The position numbers were made by a program, and so were the translations under genes. Positions 43,976 to 53,348 of a stretch of 64,000 nt of DNA are shown here, piece after piece. The stretch comes from Actinobacteria bacterium OV320 (GTDB lineage: Bacteria > Actinomycetota > Actinomycetes > Streptomycetales > Streptomycetaceae), in the NCBI GenBank assembly GCA_001298545.1, contig LJCX01000028.1, positions 558,001-622,000 of the forward strand, given 5' to 3'. The first letter of the stretch is position 1, and every line of letters starts with the position of its first letter. The notes beneath the pieces are model-generated. The model made no database searches. It had not been told where the DNA came from and saw only the letters and a program-made list of their open reading frames with translations.

Positions 43976-46654
43976 ATGAGCGAGCACCGTCGCAAACCGC
44001 CGCAGCCGCAGGGAGGCGGACGTGCCGCGGCCCGACGCGGCCAGTCCGGTCCGTCCTCCGGCCGCCGCGCGGCTCCGCGAGGCGCCACCGGATCTCCTGC
44101 CGACTACGGGTTGGGTCACGGGGCCGGAAGCGAGGAGCAGTCGCACGGCAACCGTGCCGACGCCCGGCGCGCGTCCCAGAGAGACTCGGGCGGGCGGCGC
44201 AGAGCGGCCGAGCCCACCGGGGGCCGCCGCGGGGCCCCGACCGGTCCCGGACGCGGCAGAGGGCGACCGGCGCCCGACAGCAAGCGTCTGATCGACTACC
44301 CGCGCGCCGGCAAGTACGGCTGGCAGCGCTGGATGCCGTCCTGGAAGCTGGTCGCGGGCCTGTTCGTCGGCTTCGTGGGCAGCCTGGTGGCCGTTGCGGG
44401 CATCGGGTACGCCATGGTGGGCATCCCGGACGTCGCCAAGACGGCGACGGCGCAGAACAACGTCTACTACTGGAAGGACGGCAGCCAGATGGTTGCCACC
44501 GGTGGTGAGACGAACCGGCAGAACATCGACCTCTCACAGATCCCCGAGGAGATGCGCTGGGCGGTGATCTCGCAGGAGAACAAGACCTTCTACGACGACA
44601 GCGGCATCGACCCCAAGGGCATCGCCCGTGCTGTGTTCAACATGGCGAGGGGCGGCCAGACGCAGGGTGGATCGACGATCACCCAGCAGTACGTCAAGAA
44701 CGCCATGCTGAACGACCAGTCGCAGACGATCTCCCGGAAGTTCAAGGAGATCTTCGTGTCCATCAAGGTGGGCGCGGAGGTCGACAAGGACCAGATCATG
44801 GCCGGCTACCTGAACTCCGCGTACTACGGGCGCAACGCCTACGGAATCCAGGCCGCCTCCCGCGCCTACTTCAACAAGGACGCGATCAAGCTCAACCCCG
44901 GCGAGTGCGCCTTCCTGGCCGCCATGCTGAAGGGCGCCACGTACTACGACCCCGCCGGCGCGACCTCCGTCGACCCGGTCGGCGCCACACCCGCCGCCAA
45001 CAGCAAGCGGGCGCGGCTCCAGATGCAGGACACCCTCGACAAGATGGTCGAGTACGGACATCTGAAAGCCTCGGTGCGGGCCCAGTACACCGCGCTCCCC
45101 AGCTGGCAGAACCCCCGCTCCAACACCGACCTGAAGGGCCAGATCGGCTACCTCGTCGACCTCGCCAACGGTTACCTGGTCACCAACAGCAAGACGACCG
45201 GGATCACCCAGGACCTGCTCCAGCAGGGCGGCTACTCGATCTACACGACCTTCGACAAGAAGAAGGTCAACGAGCTCGCGGCGTCGGTCGCGAAGGTCCA
45301 GAAGGCCAACATCAAGCCGAAGCAACGGCCGGACACGGACACGCACGTCCAGTTCGGCGGGGCGTCCGTGGAACCGGACACCGGTGCCATCCGGGCCATC
45401 TACGGCGGTGAGGACGCCACCAAGCACTTCACCGACAACGCCGACCAGACCGGTGCGCAGGTCGGTTCGACGTTCAAGCCGTTCGTGCTGGCCGCCGCGA
45501 TGACGTGGGGCGTGCGGGATCCGGATCTGGGATCGTCGCAGGCGCAGGACGAACGCACCATCGTGTCGCCCAAGAGCCTGTTCAGCGGCAAGAACAAGCT
45601 CAAGATCGAGAACTACGACGGCTCGGTCTGGAAGAACGAGAAGGGCGAGGAGTGGCTTCAGACCAATGACGGCAACGTCTCTCTGGGGGCTCCGCCCAAA
45701 TTCAAGATCGACCTTCGGGAGGCGATGCGCGAGTCGGTGAACTCCGCCTTCGTGCAGCTCGGCATGGACGTCGGTCTGGACAAGGTGAAGGAATCCGCCG
45801 TCAGCGCGGGCCTGAAGGAGTCCAGCCTGACCAACAGCGGCTTCCCGTCGTTCTCGATCGGCATCTCCGACCCGAGCGCGATCCGGATGGCGGGCGCCTA
45901 CGGCACCTTCGCCGCCAGCGGCAAGCAGCGTGATCCCTACTCCGTGGAGAAGGTCACGAGCGAGAAGGGCCAGATCTTCACGCACGAGACCAAGACGAAG
46001 CAGGCGTTCACCGCGAAGGTCGCCGACAACGTCACGGACGTTCTGAAGACCGTGGTCGAGAAGGGCACCGGTACCAACGCCCAGCTGCCCGGCCGCGAGG
46101 TGGCCGGCAAGACCGGCACCACCGACGGCAACAAGTCGGCCTGGTTCGTGGGCTACACCCCGCAGCTGTCGACCGCGGTCACCATGTTCCGCTACGACGA
46201 CGACGAGTCGAACAAGAACCGCACGTTCCTGGAGATGTTCGGAACAGGTGGCCAGGAGAAGATCCACGGTGCCTCGTTCCCGGCGCAGATCTGGCACGAC
46301 TACATGGCCGAGGCGCTGAAGGGCACGAAGGCGAAGGACTTCCCGGAGCCCGAGCCGATCGGCGAGGTCGTGAACGCGGAACCGTCTCCGACTCCGACGC
46401 CTTCGGTCACCGAGACCGAAGAGGAGTCGCCGTCGCCGTCCGCGTCTCCCAGCGAGACGGAGGTCGAGCCCTCGCCTTCGGCGTCCGAGACCTGCTCGAA
46501 CTTCTTCGACTGCCAGGACGGCAGTGCGGGGACGACCGACGGAAACGAGAACGGCGGAACTGGGGAGACCACTCCGACACCGACGGCCACGGAATCGGAC
46601 GGCAACAGCAGAGGCAACGGAAACGGTGGCTTCTTCGGAGGCCCGGGCGGCTAG
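43976..46654 (+). CDS. Bifunctional (class A) penicillin-binding protein
   Basis: 892 residues from ATG 43976 (MSEHRRKPPQPQG), with GAGGAG upstream. Cytoplasmic Arg/Gly/Pro-rich tail of ~115 residues, TM segment LVAGLFVGFVGSLVAVAGIG, then GT51 glycosyltransferase (VISQENKTFYDDSGIDPKGI with the catalytic Glu; GGSTITQQYVKN). Transpeptidase motifs are GSTFKPFVLAA (SxxK), ESVNSAF (SxN) and GKTGTTDGNKSAW (KTG). The C-terminal ~130 residues are Pro/Ser/Thr/Glu-rich with a short Cys pair (ETCSNFFDCQDG), then a Gly/Asn tail. Polymerises and crosslinks peptidoglycan. Followed by a palindromic parS pair and a terminator. Confidence 0.95.
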   Translation: MSEHRRKPPQPQGGGRAAARRGQSGPSSGRRAAPRGATGSPADYGLGHGAGSEEQSHGNRADARRASQRDSGGRRRAAEPTGGRRGAPTGPGRGRGRPAPDSKRLIDYPRAGKYGWQRWMPSWKLVAGLFVGFVGSLVAVAGIGYAMVGIPDVAKTATAQNNVYYWKDGSQMVATGGETNRQNIDLSQIPEEMRWAVISQENKTFYDDSGIDPKGIARAVFNMARGGQTQGGSTITQQYVKNAMLNDQSQTISRKFKEIFVSIKVGAEVDKDQIMAGYLNSAYYGRNAYGIQAASRAYFNKDAIKLNPGECAFLAAMLKGATYYDPAGATSVDPVGATPAANSKRARLQMQDTLDKMVEYGHLKASVRAQYTALPSWQNPRSNTDLKGQIGYLVDLANGYLVTNSKTTGITQDLLQQGGYSIYTTFDKKKVNELAASVAKVQKANIKPKQRPDTDTHVQFGGASVEPDTGAIRAIYGGEDATKHFTDNADQTGAQVGSTFKPFVLAAAMTWGVRDPDLGSSQAQDERTIVSPKSLFSGKNKLKIENYDGSVWKNEKGEEWLQTNDGNVSLGAPPKFKIDLREAMRESVNSAFVQLGMDVGLDKVKESAVSAGLKESSLTNSGFPSFSIGISDPSAIRMAGAYGTFAASGKQRDPYSVEKVTSEKGQIFTHETKTKQAFTAKVADNVTDVLKTVVEKGTGTNAQLPGREVAGKTGTTDGNKSAWFVGYTPQLSTAVTMFRYDDDESNKNRTFLEMFGTGGQEKIHGASFPAQIWHDYMAEALKGTKAKDFPEPEPIGEVVNAEPSPTPTPSVTETEEESPSPSASPSETEVEPSPSASETCSNFFDCQDGSAGTTDGNENGGTGETTPTPTATESDGNSRGNGNGGFFGGPGG

Positions 46655-46677
46655 CCGCACTGTCGTCCAGCTTGGGC

Positions 46678-46691
46678 GTTTCACGTGAAAC
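46678..46691. other. parS: parS site 8
   Basis: Perfect GTTTCACGTGAAAC, 23 bp after the PBP stop codon. Confidence 0.95.
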
Positions 46692-46699
46692 ATGCGCAT

Positions 46700-46713
46700 G
46701 TTTCACGTGAAAC
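46700..46713. other. parS: parS site 9
   Basis: Perfect GTTTCACGTGAAAC, 22 bp centre to centre from site 8. The two sites and the ATGCGCAT between them form one 38-bp palindrome (46677-46714). Confidence 0.95.
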
Positions 46714-46750
46714 GAGGGCCGCTCCACCGAACGAGGTGGGGCGGCCCTCG
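46713..46750 (+). terminator. PBP gene terminator
   Basis: Stem CGAGGGCCGC (46713-46722) / GCGGCCCTCG (46741-46750) with inner CCACC / GGTGG pairing, followed by GCGTTTT. Its first base is the last base of parS site 9. Confidence 0.82.
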
Positions 46751-46785
46751 GCGTTTTGCTAGGTCCGTACGGCAGGATGTCGCTC

Positions 46786-48285
46786 ATGCCCAGTGCAGAA
46801 TCGACGCCGACGCGCGCGCACGAGCCGGATCCGGTGAAGCCGACCAGCGACGACCCGGTGGCCAAGGCCGGCAGTGAGCTGATCGGCGGTCCCCTGGGCC
46901 GCCGGGCCCTGCTCGGGACGTCCTGGTGGACTCCCGTGCGGATCATCGCGCTCGTGGCGATCGGGATGTTCGCCCTAGGACTGATCCAGAAGGCGCCTTG
47001 CTACAACGGCGGCTGGTTCTTCGGTGCCACCACCCAGTACACGCACGCCTGCTACTCGGACATCCCGCACCTCTATCAGGGACGCGGTTTTGCCGACGGG
47101 CTCGTGCCGTACTTCGACAAGCTCCCCGGCGACATGGACTACCTCGAGTACCCGGTGCTGACCGGCGTGTTCATGGAGGTGGCCAACTGGCTGACGCCGG
47201 GCAGCGGCAGCATCCAGGACCAGGAACAGTGGTACTGGATGGTCAACGCCGGGATGCTGATGGCGTGCGCGGCGGTCATCGCCGTCTGTGTGGCCCGGAC
47301 CCACGCCCGGCGCCCCTGGGACGGCCTGCTGGTCGCCCTGGCGCCCGCCTTCGCGTTGACCGCCACCATCAACTGGGACCTGCTGGCGGTCGCTCTGACG
47401 GCCGCGGCGATGCTCATGTGGTCGCGGGGCCGGTCCCTCGCCTTCGGCGTCCTCCTGGGGCTCGCCACGGCCGCCAAGCTCTATCCCGTCTTCCTGCTCG
47501 GCCCCCTGTTCGTGCTGTGCTGGCGGGCGGGGAAGTGGCGGGACTTCGGAAAGGCCCTGGGCGGTGCGGTCGTCGCCTGGCTGGTGGTGAACCTGCCGGT
47601 CATGCTCTTCGCCTTCGAGGGATGGTCGAAGTTCTACCGGTTCAGCCAGGAGCGGGGCGTCGACTTCGGCTCCTTCTGGCTGATCATGGCGCAGAACTCC
47701 AGTGATCCCCTCACCACCGACAGCGTCAACACTCTCGCCACGCTTCTCGTCGTGGTGTGCGCCGCGGGCATCGCCGTGCTGGCGCTGACCGCGCCCCGCC
47801 GGCCCCGCTTCGCCCAGCTGGCTTTCCTGATCGTGGCCGCCTTCATCCTCACCAACAAGGTCTACTCGCCGCAGTACGTCCTGTGGCTGGTGCCGCTGGC
47901 GGTGCTGGCCCGGCCGAAGTGGCGGGACTTCCTGATCTGGCAGGCGTGCGAGGTCGCCTACTTCCTGGGCATCTGGATGTACCTCGCGTACACGACGAGC
48001 GGAGACGCCCACAAAGGTCTGCCGACCGACGGCTACCACTGGGCCATCGGCGTGCACCTGCTGGGAACGCTCTACCTGTGCGGCGTGATCGTGCGGGACA
48101 TCCTCATGCCGGAACGGGACGTGGTGCGGCAGGCAGGCGACGACGACCCCTCGGGCGGAGTGCTCGACGGGGCGGAGGACGTCTTCGTGCTCGGCGCCGC
48201 GGCCCATCCGCCCCGGCACGCCTCCCACTTCGACGGACCGCAGGTGGACTGGGGCAAACAGGACGCCACCGACAGTTCGCTCTGA
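46786..48285 (+). CDS. GT87 (DUF2029) polyprenyl-phosphate mannosyltransferase-like membrane protein
   Basis: 499 residues from ATG 46786 (MPSAESTPTRAHEPD). Either GGCAGG acts as ribosome binding site 9 nt before, or CAGGAT is a -10 for a leaderless mRNA. Multi-pass protein with about 10-12 TM helices (TSWWTPVRIIALVAIGMFAL; WNMVNAGMLMACAA-like segments; VLLGLATAAKLYPVFLLGPL). External acidic loop LPGDMDYLEYPVLTGVFMEV and the AAKLYP segment typify GT87 alpha-mannosyltransferases of actinobacterial lipoglycan or glycoprotein pathways. Sugar acceptor unknown. Confidence 0.82.
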   Translation: MPSAESTPTRAHEPDPVKPTSDDPVAKAGSELIGGPLGRRALLGTSWWTPVRIIALVAIGMFALGLIQKAPCYNGGWFFGATTQYTHACYSDIPHLYQGRGFADGLVPYFDKLPGDMDYLEYPVLTGVFMEVANWLTPGSGSIQDQEQWYWMVNAGMLMACAAVIAVCVARTHARRPWDGLLVALAPAFALTATINWDLLAVALTAAAMLMWSRGRSLAFGVLLGLATAAKLYPVFLLGPLFVLCWRAGKWRDFGKALGGAVVAWLVVNLPVMLFAFEGWSKFYRFSQERGVDFGSFWLIMAQNSSDPLTTDSVNTLATLLVVVCAAGIAVLALTAPRRPRFAQLAFLIVAAFILTNKVYSPQYVLWLVPLAVLARPKWRDFLIWQACEVAYFLGIWMYLAYTTSGDAHKGLPTDGYHWAIGVHLLGTLYLCGVIVRDILMPERDVVRQAGDDDPSGGVLDGAEDVFVLGAAAHPPRHASHFDGPQVDWGKQDATDSSL

Positions 48286-48336
48286 GCGAACAGGCCGTCG
48301 CCCGGAGGCATCAGGGCCCGGCAGCGGGCCGACGGG

Positions 48337-48370
48337 AAAGGCCGTACACGGAGTCTCGTGTACGGCCTTT
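48337..48370. terminator. Bidirectional terminator between GT87 and racemase-like genes
   Basis: Perfect 14-bp stem AAAGGCCGTACACG / CGTGTACGGCCTTT with a GAGTCT loop and flanking T-tract (TTTTTCG). Confidence 0.92.
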
Positions 48371-48400
48371 TTCGTTGCTGCGTTCTTCGGTGCTCGCGCC

Positions 48401-49432
48401 TCAGCGGTCCACGATCCGGTCGAACTGCGTGGTGGTGTGCCGCAGATGGGCCACGAGTTCGTCGCCGACGTGCGGCTCCGGCGCGTCCGAGGGCACGAAC
48501 AGGATGGAGACCTGCATGTGCGGCGGCTCGGCGAACCAGCGCTGCTTGCCGCCCCAGACGAACGGGGAGAGGTTCCGGTTCACCGTGGCGAGGCCGGCCC
48601 GGGCGACGCCCTTGGCGCGCGGCATGACGCCGTGCAGGGCCTTGGGGGCCTCCAGGCCCACCCCGTGCGACGTACCGCCCGCCACGACCACCAGGAAGCC
48701 GTCGGAGGCCGCCTTCTGCTGCCGGTAGCCGAAGCGGTCGCCCTTGGCGACCCGCGTGACGTCGAGGACGGCACCGCGGTACTCGGTGGCCTCGTGGTCC
48801 CCCAGCCACAGCCGCGTGCCGATACGGGCGCGGAAGCGGGTCTGCGGGAACTGCTGCCGCAGCCGGGCGAGTTCGTCGGCCTTGAGGTGGCTGACGAACA
48901 TCGTGTGCAGCGGCAGCCGGGCCGCGCGCAGCCGGTCCATCCAGCCGATGACCTCCTCGACGGCGTCCGAGCCGTCGGTGCGGTCCAGCGGGAGGTGTAT
49001 GGCGAAACCCTCGAGCCTGACGTTCTCGATGGCGGCGTGCAGCTGCGGCAGGTCCTGCTCGCTGATGCCGTGCCGCTTCATCGACGACATCACCTCGATG
49101 ACCACCCGAGCGCCCACGAGGCCGTACACGCCGTCGATCGACGACACGGAACGCACGACGCGGTCGGGCAGCGGGACGGGCTCCTCACCGCGCCGGTAGG
49201 GCGTCAGCACCAGCAGGTCGCCGCCGAAGAAGTCCTTGATGCGCGCGGCCTCGTACGTCGTGCCGACGGCGAGGACGTCCGAGCCCAGCCGGGTGGCCTC
49301 CTCGGCCAGCCGGTCGTGCCCGAACCCGTAGCCGTTGCCCTTGCAGACCGGGACGAGTCCCGGGAACTGCTCCTGCACGTGCTTGTGATGCGCCCGCCAG
49401 CGCGCGGTGTCGACGTAGAGGGTGAGCGCCAT
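48401..49432 (-). CDS. Alanine racemase-like PLP protein next to femX
   Basis: 343 residues. Fold-type III PLP barrel: LTLYVDTARWRAHHKHVQEQ, then the PLP-lysine motif PVCKGNGYGFGHDRLA, VLAVGTTYEAARI and the partner segment AIHLPLDRTDGS. It is shorter than typical Alr (~370-390). The C-terminal beta domain is divergent: the usual IGYADG loop reads VAGGTSHGVG and the DNxxG-like end is missing. Whether it racemises alanine is doubtful from sequence; it may act on another substrate or have a binding role. It lies 93 bp downstream of femX on the same strand, which suggests a link to lipid II interpeptide synthesis. Confidence 0.8.
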   Translation of the reverse strand: MALTLYVDTARWRAHHKHVQEQFPGLVPVCKGNGYGFGHDRLAEEATRLGSDVLAVGTTYEAARIKDFFGGDLLVLTPYRRGEEPVPLPDRVVRSVSSIDGVYGLVGARVVIEVMSSMKRHGISEQDLPQLHAAIENVRLEGFAIHLPLDRTDGSDAVEEVIGWMDRLRAARLPLHTMFVSHLKADELARLRQQFPQTRFRARIGTRLWLGDHEATEYRGAVLDVTRVAKGDRFGYRQQKAASDGFLVVVAGGTSHGVGLEAPKALHGVMPRAKGVARAGLATVNRNLSPFVWGGKQRWFAEPPHMQVSILFVPSDAPEPHVGDELVAHLRHTTTQFDRIVDR

Positions 49433-49477
49433 GGCCGGACCTGGGACCTTTCTCGTGGCTGCGGTGTGGGGAAACGC

Positions 49478-49504
49478 GTCAGAGGTGTCAGAGGTGTCAG
49501 AGGT
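49478..49504. repeat. Three tandem 9-bp repeats
   Basis: GTCAGAGGT occurs three times in direct succession in the femX-racemase intergenic DNA. Probably slippage; no function assigned. Confidence 0.85.
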
Positions 49505-49525
49505 ATGGAATCACTGAACGTGACG

Positions 49526-50647
49526 TCAGCGGCGCGACATGTAGATGTCGAGAGCCTTGTGGAGCAGCTTGTTCAGCGGGAAGTCCCACTCACCGAGGTA
49601 CTCCGCAGCCTGTCCGCCCGTGCCGACCTTGAACTGGATCAGGCCGAAGAGGTGGTCGGTCTCGTCCAGCGAGTCGGAGATGCCTCGCAGGTCGTAGACG
49701 GTCGCGCCGAGCGCATAGGCGTCGCGCAGCATCCGCCACTGCATCGCGTTCGAGGGCCGGAACTCACGGCCGATGTTGTCGGACGCGCCGTAGGAGTACC
49801 AGACGTGGCCGCCGACGATCAGCATCGTCGCCGCCGACAGGTTCACGCCGTTGTGGCGGGCGAAGTACAGCCGCATGCGGTTGGGGTCCTCGGTGTTGAG
49901 GGCCGACCACATGCGCTGGAAGTAGGAGAGCGGGCGCGGCCGGAAGTGGTCCCGTACGGCCGTGATCTCGTACAGCCGCTGCCACTCCTCGAGGTCGTGG
50001 TAGCCGCCCTGGACGACCTCGACGCCGGCCTTCTCGGCCTTCTTGATGTTGCGGCGCCACAGCTGGTTGAAGTTCTTGTGGACCTCTTCAAGGGAACGGT
50101 TCGCCAGCGGCACCTGGTAGACGTAGCGCGGCTGGACGTCGCCGAAGCCGGCGCCGCCGTCCTCGCCCTGCTGCCAGCCCATGCGGCGCAGCTTGTCGGC
50201 CACCTCGAAGGCGCGCGGTTCGATGAAGTCGGCCTCGATGTCGCGCAGTCTCTTCACGTCCGGGCTCTGGATGCCGGCCTTGATGGAGGTGGCCTCCCAG
50301 CGACGGATGATCACCGGCGGGCCCATCTTCACCGAGAACGCGCCCTGCTGCTTGAGGTGCGCCAGCATCGGTTCCAGCCAGTCGGTCAGATTCGGCGCGT
50401 ACCAGTTGATGACCGGGCCTTCGGGAAGGTAGGCCAGGTAGCGCTTGATCTTGGGCAGCTGGCGGTAGAGGACGAGGCCCACGCCGACCAGTTCACCGGT
50501 GCGCTCGTCGAACCAGCCGAGGCTCTCCGAACGCCACTCGGCCTTGACATCGGCCCAGGCCGGAACCTGCATGTGGCTCGCCGAGGGCAGGCTCTGGATG
50601 TATGCCAGATGCTGCTCGCGGCTGATCGTCCTCAGGGTCAGGCTCAT
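49526..50647 (-). CDS. femX: Lipid II:glycine glycyltransferase FemX
   Basis: 373 residues. FemABX acyltransferase with two GNAT-like subdomains: [20 protein letters not shown] at the N terminus and [20 protein letters not shown], the family helix contacting tRNA or substrate, then YYGASDN-type segment [20 protein letters not shown] and [20 protein letters not shown]. In S. coelicolor FemX adds the single Gly to the Lys/DAP side chain of lipid II and is essential. Sits with PBP and racemase-like genes in an envelope cluster. Confidence 0.93.
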
Positions 50648-50860
50648 TCGGGGCGCTCCTCGGGCTGGTGTGTCCCCATGGGTACAGGGGCTCCGGCTCT
50701 CGCGCCGAAGCCTACTGCGCCTTGCGAGCTGCCTGACTGGGCGTACGGCACCTGCGCCCCGGCCCGCGCGCGGCCGGGGCGTTCCGTCCCTATTCGTAGG
50801 TGTCCTACGCGTCTTCCGGCGCGGACGGTGCCCGTGGTGCGGGTACCGGCGCCGGTCGGC

Positions 50861-51172
50861 TCACCAGATTCCGCCGAAGAGGCCGCCGTGGGCCATTCCG
50901 ATGAAGAAGCCGAAGCCCGCGGCACCGAGACCCAGGATCAGACCGAAGCGCTCGCGGGTGGTCTCGGAGATCCACTGTCCGTACGCGCCGGTCAGGATTC
51001 CCACCAGCCCGGCCCAGGAGCTGAGCAGATGCAGGCTGTGGAAGAACGACGTGATGAAGGCCGTCACGCCGAGCACCAGCGTCACTGCCAGCAGGGTGTC
51101 CTGGATTGGATGGGCTTTGCCGTCGGTGGCGAAGAGAGAACCGGCGGTATTGGGTCGCAATGCCTGTGCCAT
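50861..51172 (-). CDS. Small integral membrane protein, function unknown
   Basis: 103 residues from ATG 51172 ([20 protein letters not shown]), with a strong AGGAGG. Three predicted TM segments: [39 protein letters not shown] and [20 protein letters not shown]. The usual neighbour upstream of rpsF in Streptomyces, divergent from it. No family name recalled. Confidence 0.82.
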
Positions 51173-51411
51173 GGGGCACCTCCTGCGAAAGGCGGCGCAT
51201 CGTAGCGCCATACACACCCGACGTGTACAGACTGACGGTCATCCACGCCGGATTTCAACCGGAAGCGTGTGTGCAGGTAGTCTGTACCCTCTGCACCGGT
51301 GTCTGCCCAGGCTTGCCAGGGTGTCCGTCCAGCTGAGAGCGGGGAAGTCGCAAGCCGACCCCCGATTGTCAGTGGCGGCCGATACCGTTGCGTACGCATC
51401 ACAACCCTCCT

Positions 51412-51430
51412 GCCACGGATCGACCGTGGC
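51412..51430 (+). promoter_or_regulatory. Hairpin in the rpsF leader
   Basis: Perfect 7-bp stem GCCACGG / CCGTGGC with an ATCGA loop, 10 bp before the rpsF AAAGGAGG. Leaders of rpsF in many bacteria bind the S6:S18 complex. This hairpin is a candidate but the defining bulge motif was not confirmed. Confidence 0.3.
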
Positions 51431-51458
51431 CGCTGAGTCCAAAGGAGGTGGGTTCCAC

Positions 51459-51749
51459 ATGCGTCACTACGAAGTGATGGTCATCCTCGACCCCGATCTC
51501 GAGGAGCGCGCTGTCTCCCCGCTGATCGAGAACTTCCTCTCCGTTGTCCGTGAGGGCAACGGAAAGGTGGAGAAGGTCGACACCTGGGGCCGTCGTCGTC
51601 TCTCGTACGAGATCAAGAAGAAGCCCGAGGGCATCTACTCGGTCATCGACCTGCAGGCCGAGCCTGCGGTCGTCAAGGAGCTCGACCGCCAGATGAACCT
51701 GAACGAGTCGGTCCTCCGGACCAAGGTCCTCCGTCCCGAGACCCACTGA
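51459..51749 (+). CDS. rpsF: 30S ribosomal protein S6
   Basis: 96 residues from ATG 51459, with near-perfect AAAGGAGGTG. S6 motif [20 protein letters not shown] and [20 protein letters not shown]. Starts the rpsF-ssb-rpsR-rplI operon, a widely conserved order. Confidence 0.97.
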
Positions 51750-51827
51750 GCTCTCCAGCTCAGCTGATCTCGGGATTCTGAGTAGCAGCACTAGCAGCCA
51801 GCAGCAAACCCGCCGAGAGGTTCCCCC

Positions 51828-52442
51828 ATGGCAGGCGAGACCGTCATCACGGTCGTCGGCAATCTTGTCGACGACCCCGAGCTGCGCTTCACCCCCTCCG
51901 GTGCGGCGGTCGCGAAGTTCCGTGTCGCGTCCACTCCCCGCACCTTCGACCGTCAGACGAACGAGTGGAAGGACGGCGAGAGCCTGTTCCTGACCTGCTC
52001 GGTCTGGCGTCAGGCGGCGGAGAACGTCGCGGAGTCGCTGCAGCGAGGCATGCGCGTCATCGTGCAGGGCCGGCTGAAGCAGCGGTCCTACGAGGACCGT
52101 GAGGGCGTCAAGCGCACGGTCTACGAACTGGACGTCGAGGAAGTCGGCGCCAGCCTGCGCAGTGCCACGGCCAAGGTCACCAAGGCTTCCGGCCGCAGTG
52201 GCCAGGGCGGCCAGGGTGGTTACGGCGGCGGTGGCGGTGGCGGCCAGCAGGGCGGCGGCTGGGGTGGAAACTCCGGCGGCGGCCAGCAGGGCGGCGCCGC
52301 TCCCGCCGAAGACCCGTGGGCAACCAGCGCTCCCGCCGGTGGCAACCAGGGTGCCGGTGGCAGTGGCGGCGGCTGGGGTGGGAACTCCGGCGGCAGCAGC
52401 GGTGGTGCCGGTGGCGGCTACTCGGACGAACCCCCCTTCTAG
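51828..52442 (+). CDS. ssb: Single-stranded DNA-binding protein
   Basis: 204 residues. N-terminal OB fold: GETVITVVGNLVDDPELRFT, DGESLFLTCSVWRQAAENVA and RVIVQGRLKQRSYEDREG. A Gly/Gln-rich linker (~125-195) leads to the acidic partner-binding tip SDEPPF. This is the essential SSB gene, embedded in the ribosomal protein operon. Confidence 0.97.
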   Translation: MAGETVITVVGNLVDDPELRFTPSGAAVAKFRVASTPRTFDRQTNEWKDGESLFLTCSVWRQAAENVAESLQRGMRVIVQGRLKQRSYEDREGVKRTVYELDVEEVGASLRSATAKVTKASGRSGQGGQGGYGGGGGGGQQGGGWGGNSGGGQQGGAAPAEDPWATSAPAGGNQGAGGSGGGWGGNSGGSSGGAGGGYSDEPPF

Positions 52443-52524
52443 GCCGTTCGGGCCCGGGTCTCCGGGCTTGTCCGGGTCGAGGGTGGGTCGTATCCCAACT
52501 TCTTGATCACACAGGAGAAACACC

Positions 52525-52761
52525 ATGGCGAAGCCGCCTGTGCGCAAGCCTAAGAAGAAGGTCTGCGCTTTCTGCAAGGACAAGGTCACGTACGTGGACT
52601 ACAAGGACACGAACATGCTGCGGAAGTTCATTTCCGACCGCGGCAAGATCCGTGCCCGCCGCGTGACCGGCAACTGCACGCAGCACCAGCGTGACGTCGC
52701 CACGGCCGTCAAGAACAGCCGTGAGATGGCACTGCTGCCGTACACCGCTCAGGCGCGATAA
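52525..52761 (+). CDS. rpsR: 30S ribosomal protein S18
   Basis: 78 residues. Contains KKKVCAFCKDKVTYVDYKDT and GNCTQHQRDVATAVKNSREM. It keeps the cysteines (CxxC and a later Cys) of the zinc-binding C+ form. Actinobacteria often also carry a zinc-independent paralogue elsewhere. Confidence 0.97.
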   Translation: MAKPPVRKPKKKVCAFCKDKVTYVDYKDTNMLRKFISDRGKIRARRVTGNCTQHQRDVATAVKNSREMALLPYTAQAR

Positions 52762-52779
52762 GGGAAGGGTGACCGACAA

Positions 52780-53226
52780 ATGAAGATCATCCTCACCCAC
52801 GAGGTCTCTGGCCTCGGTGCCGCCGGCGACGTCGTCGACGTCAAGGACGGTTACGCTCGCAACTACCTGATCCCGCGGAATTTCGCTATCCGCTGGACCA
52901 AGGGTGGCGAGAAGGACGTCGAGCAGATCCGTCGTGCTCGCAAGATCCACGAGATCCAGACCATCGAGCAGGCCAACTCTGTGAAGGCCCAGCTCGAGGG
53001 CGTCAAGGTCCGTCTGGCCGTTCGCTCCGGCGACGCCGGTCGTCTCTTCGGTTCCGTCACCCCGGCCGACATCGCTTCCGCGATCAAGGCTGCCGGTGGC
53101 CCCGAGGTCGACAAGCGCCGCATCGAGCTCGGCTCGGCGATCAAGACGCTGGGCGCCCACGAGACGTCCGTGCGTCTGCACCCCGAGGTTGCCGCCAAGG
53201 TCAACATCGAGGTCGTCGCGGCCTGA
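52780..53226 (+). CDS. rplI: 50S ribosomal protein L9
   Basis: 148 residues. N-terminal L9 signature GAAGDVVDVKDGYARNYLIP, the long connecting helix, and the C-terminal domain LHPEVAAKVNIEVVAA. Last gene of the operon; a perfect terminator follows. Confidence 0.97.
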   Translation: MKIILTHEVSGLGAAGDVVDVKDGYARNYLIPRNFAIRWTKGGEKDVEQIRRARKIHEIQTIEQANSVKAQLEGVKVRLAVRSGDAGRLFGSVTPADIASAIKAAGGPEVDKRRIELGSAIKTLGAHETSVRLHPEVAAKVNIEVVAA

Positions 53227-53252
53227 TCGCTGCGTTTGGCTCGAAGAGCTGA

Positions 53253-53286
53253 GAAGGGGCCGCACCCTGCAGGGTGCGGCCCCTTC
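53253..53286. terminator. rplI terminator
   Basis: 34-bp perfect palindrome centred on CTGCAG: GAAGGGGCCGCACCCTG and its complement. 27 bp after the rplI stop. Confidence 0.88.
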
Positions 53287-53295
53287 CGCTTGCTT

Positions 53296-53309
53296 GTTTC
53301 ACGTGAAAC
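53296..53309. other. parS: parS site 10
   Basis: Perfect GTTTCACGTGAAAC, 10 bp after the rplI terminator. Confidence 0.95.
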
Positions 53310-53348
53310 GCCGGTCCCCTGCCTAACGGCCGTTTCGCGCTGCCGCCT

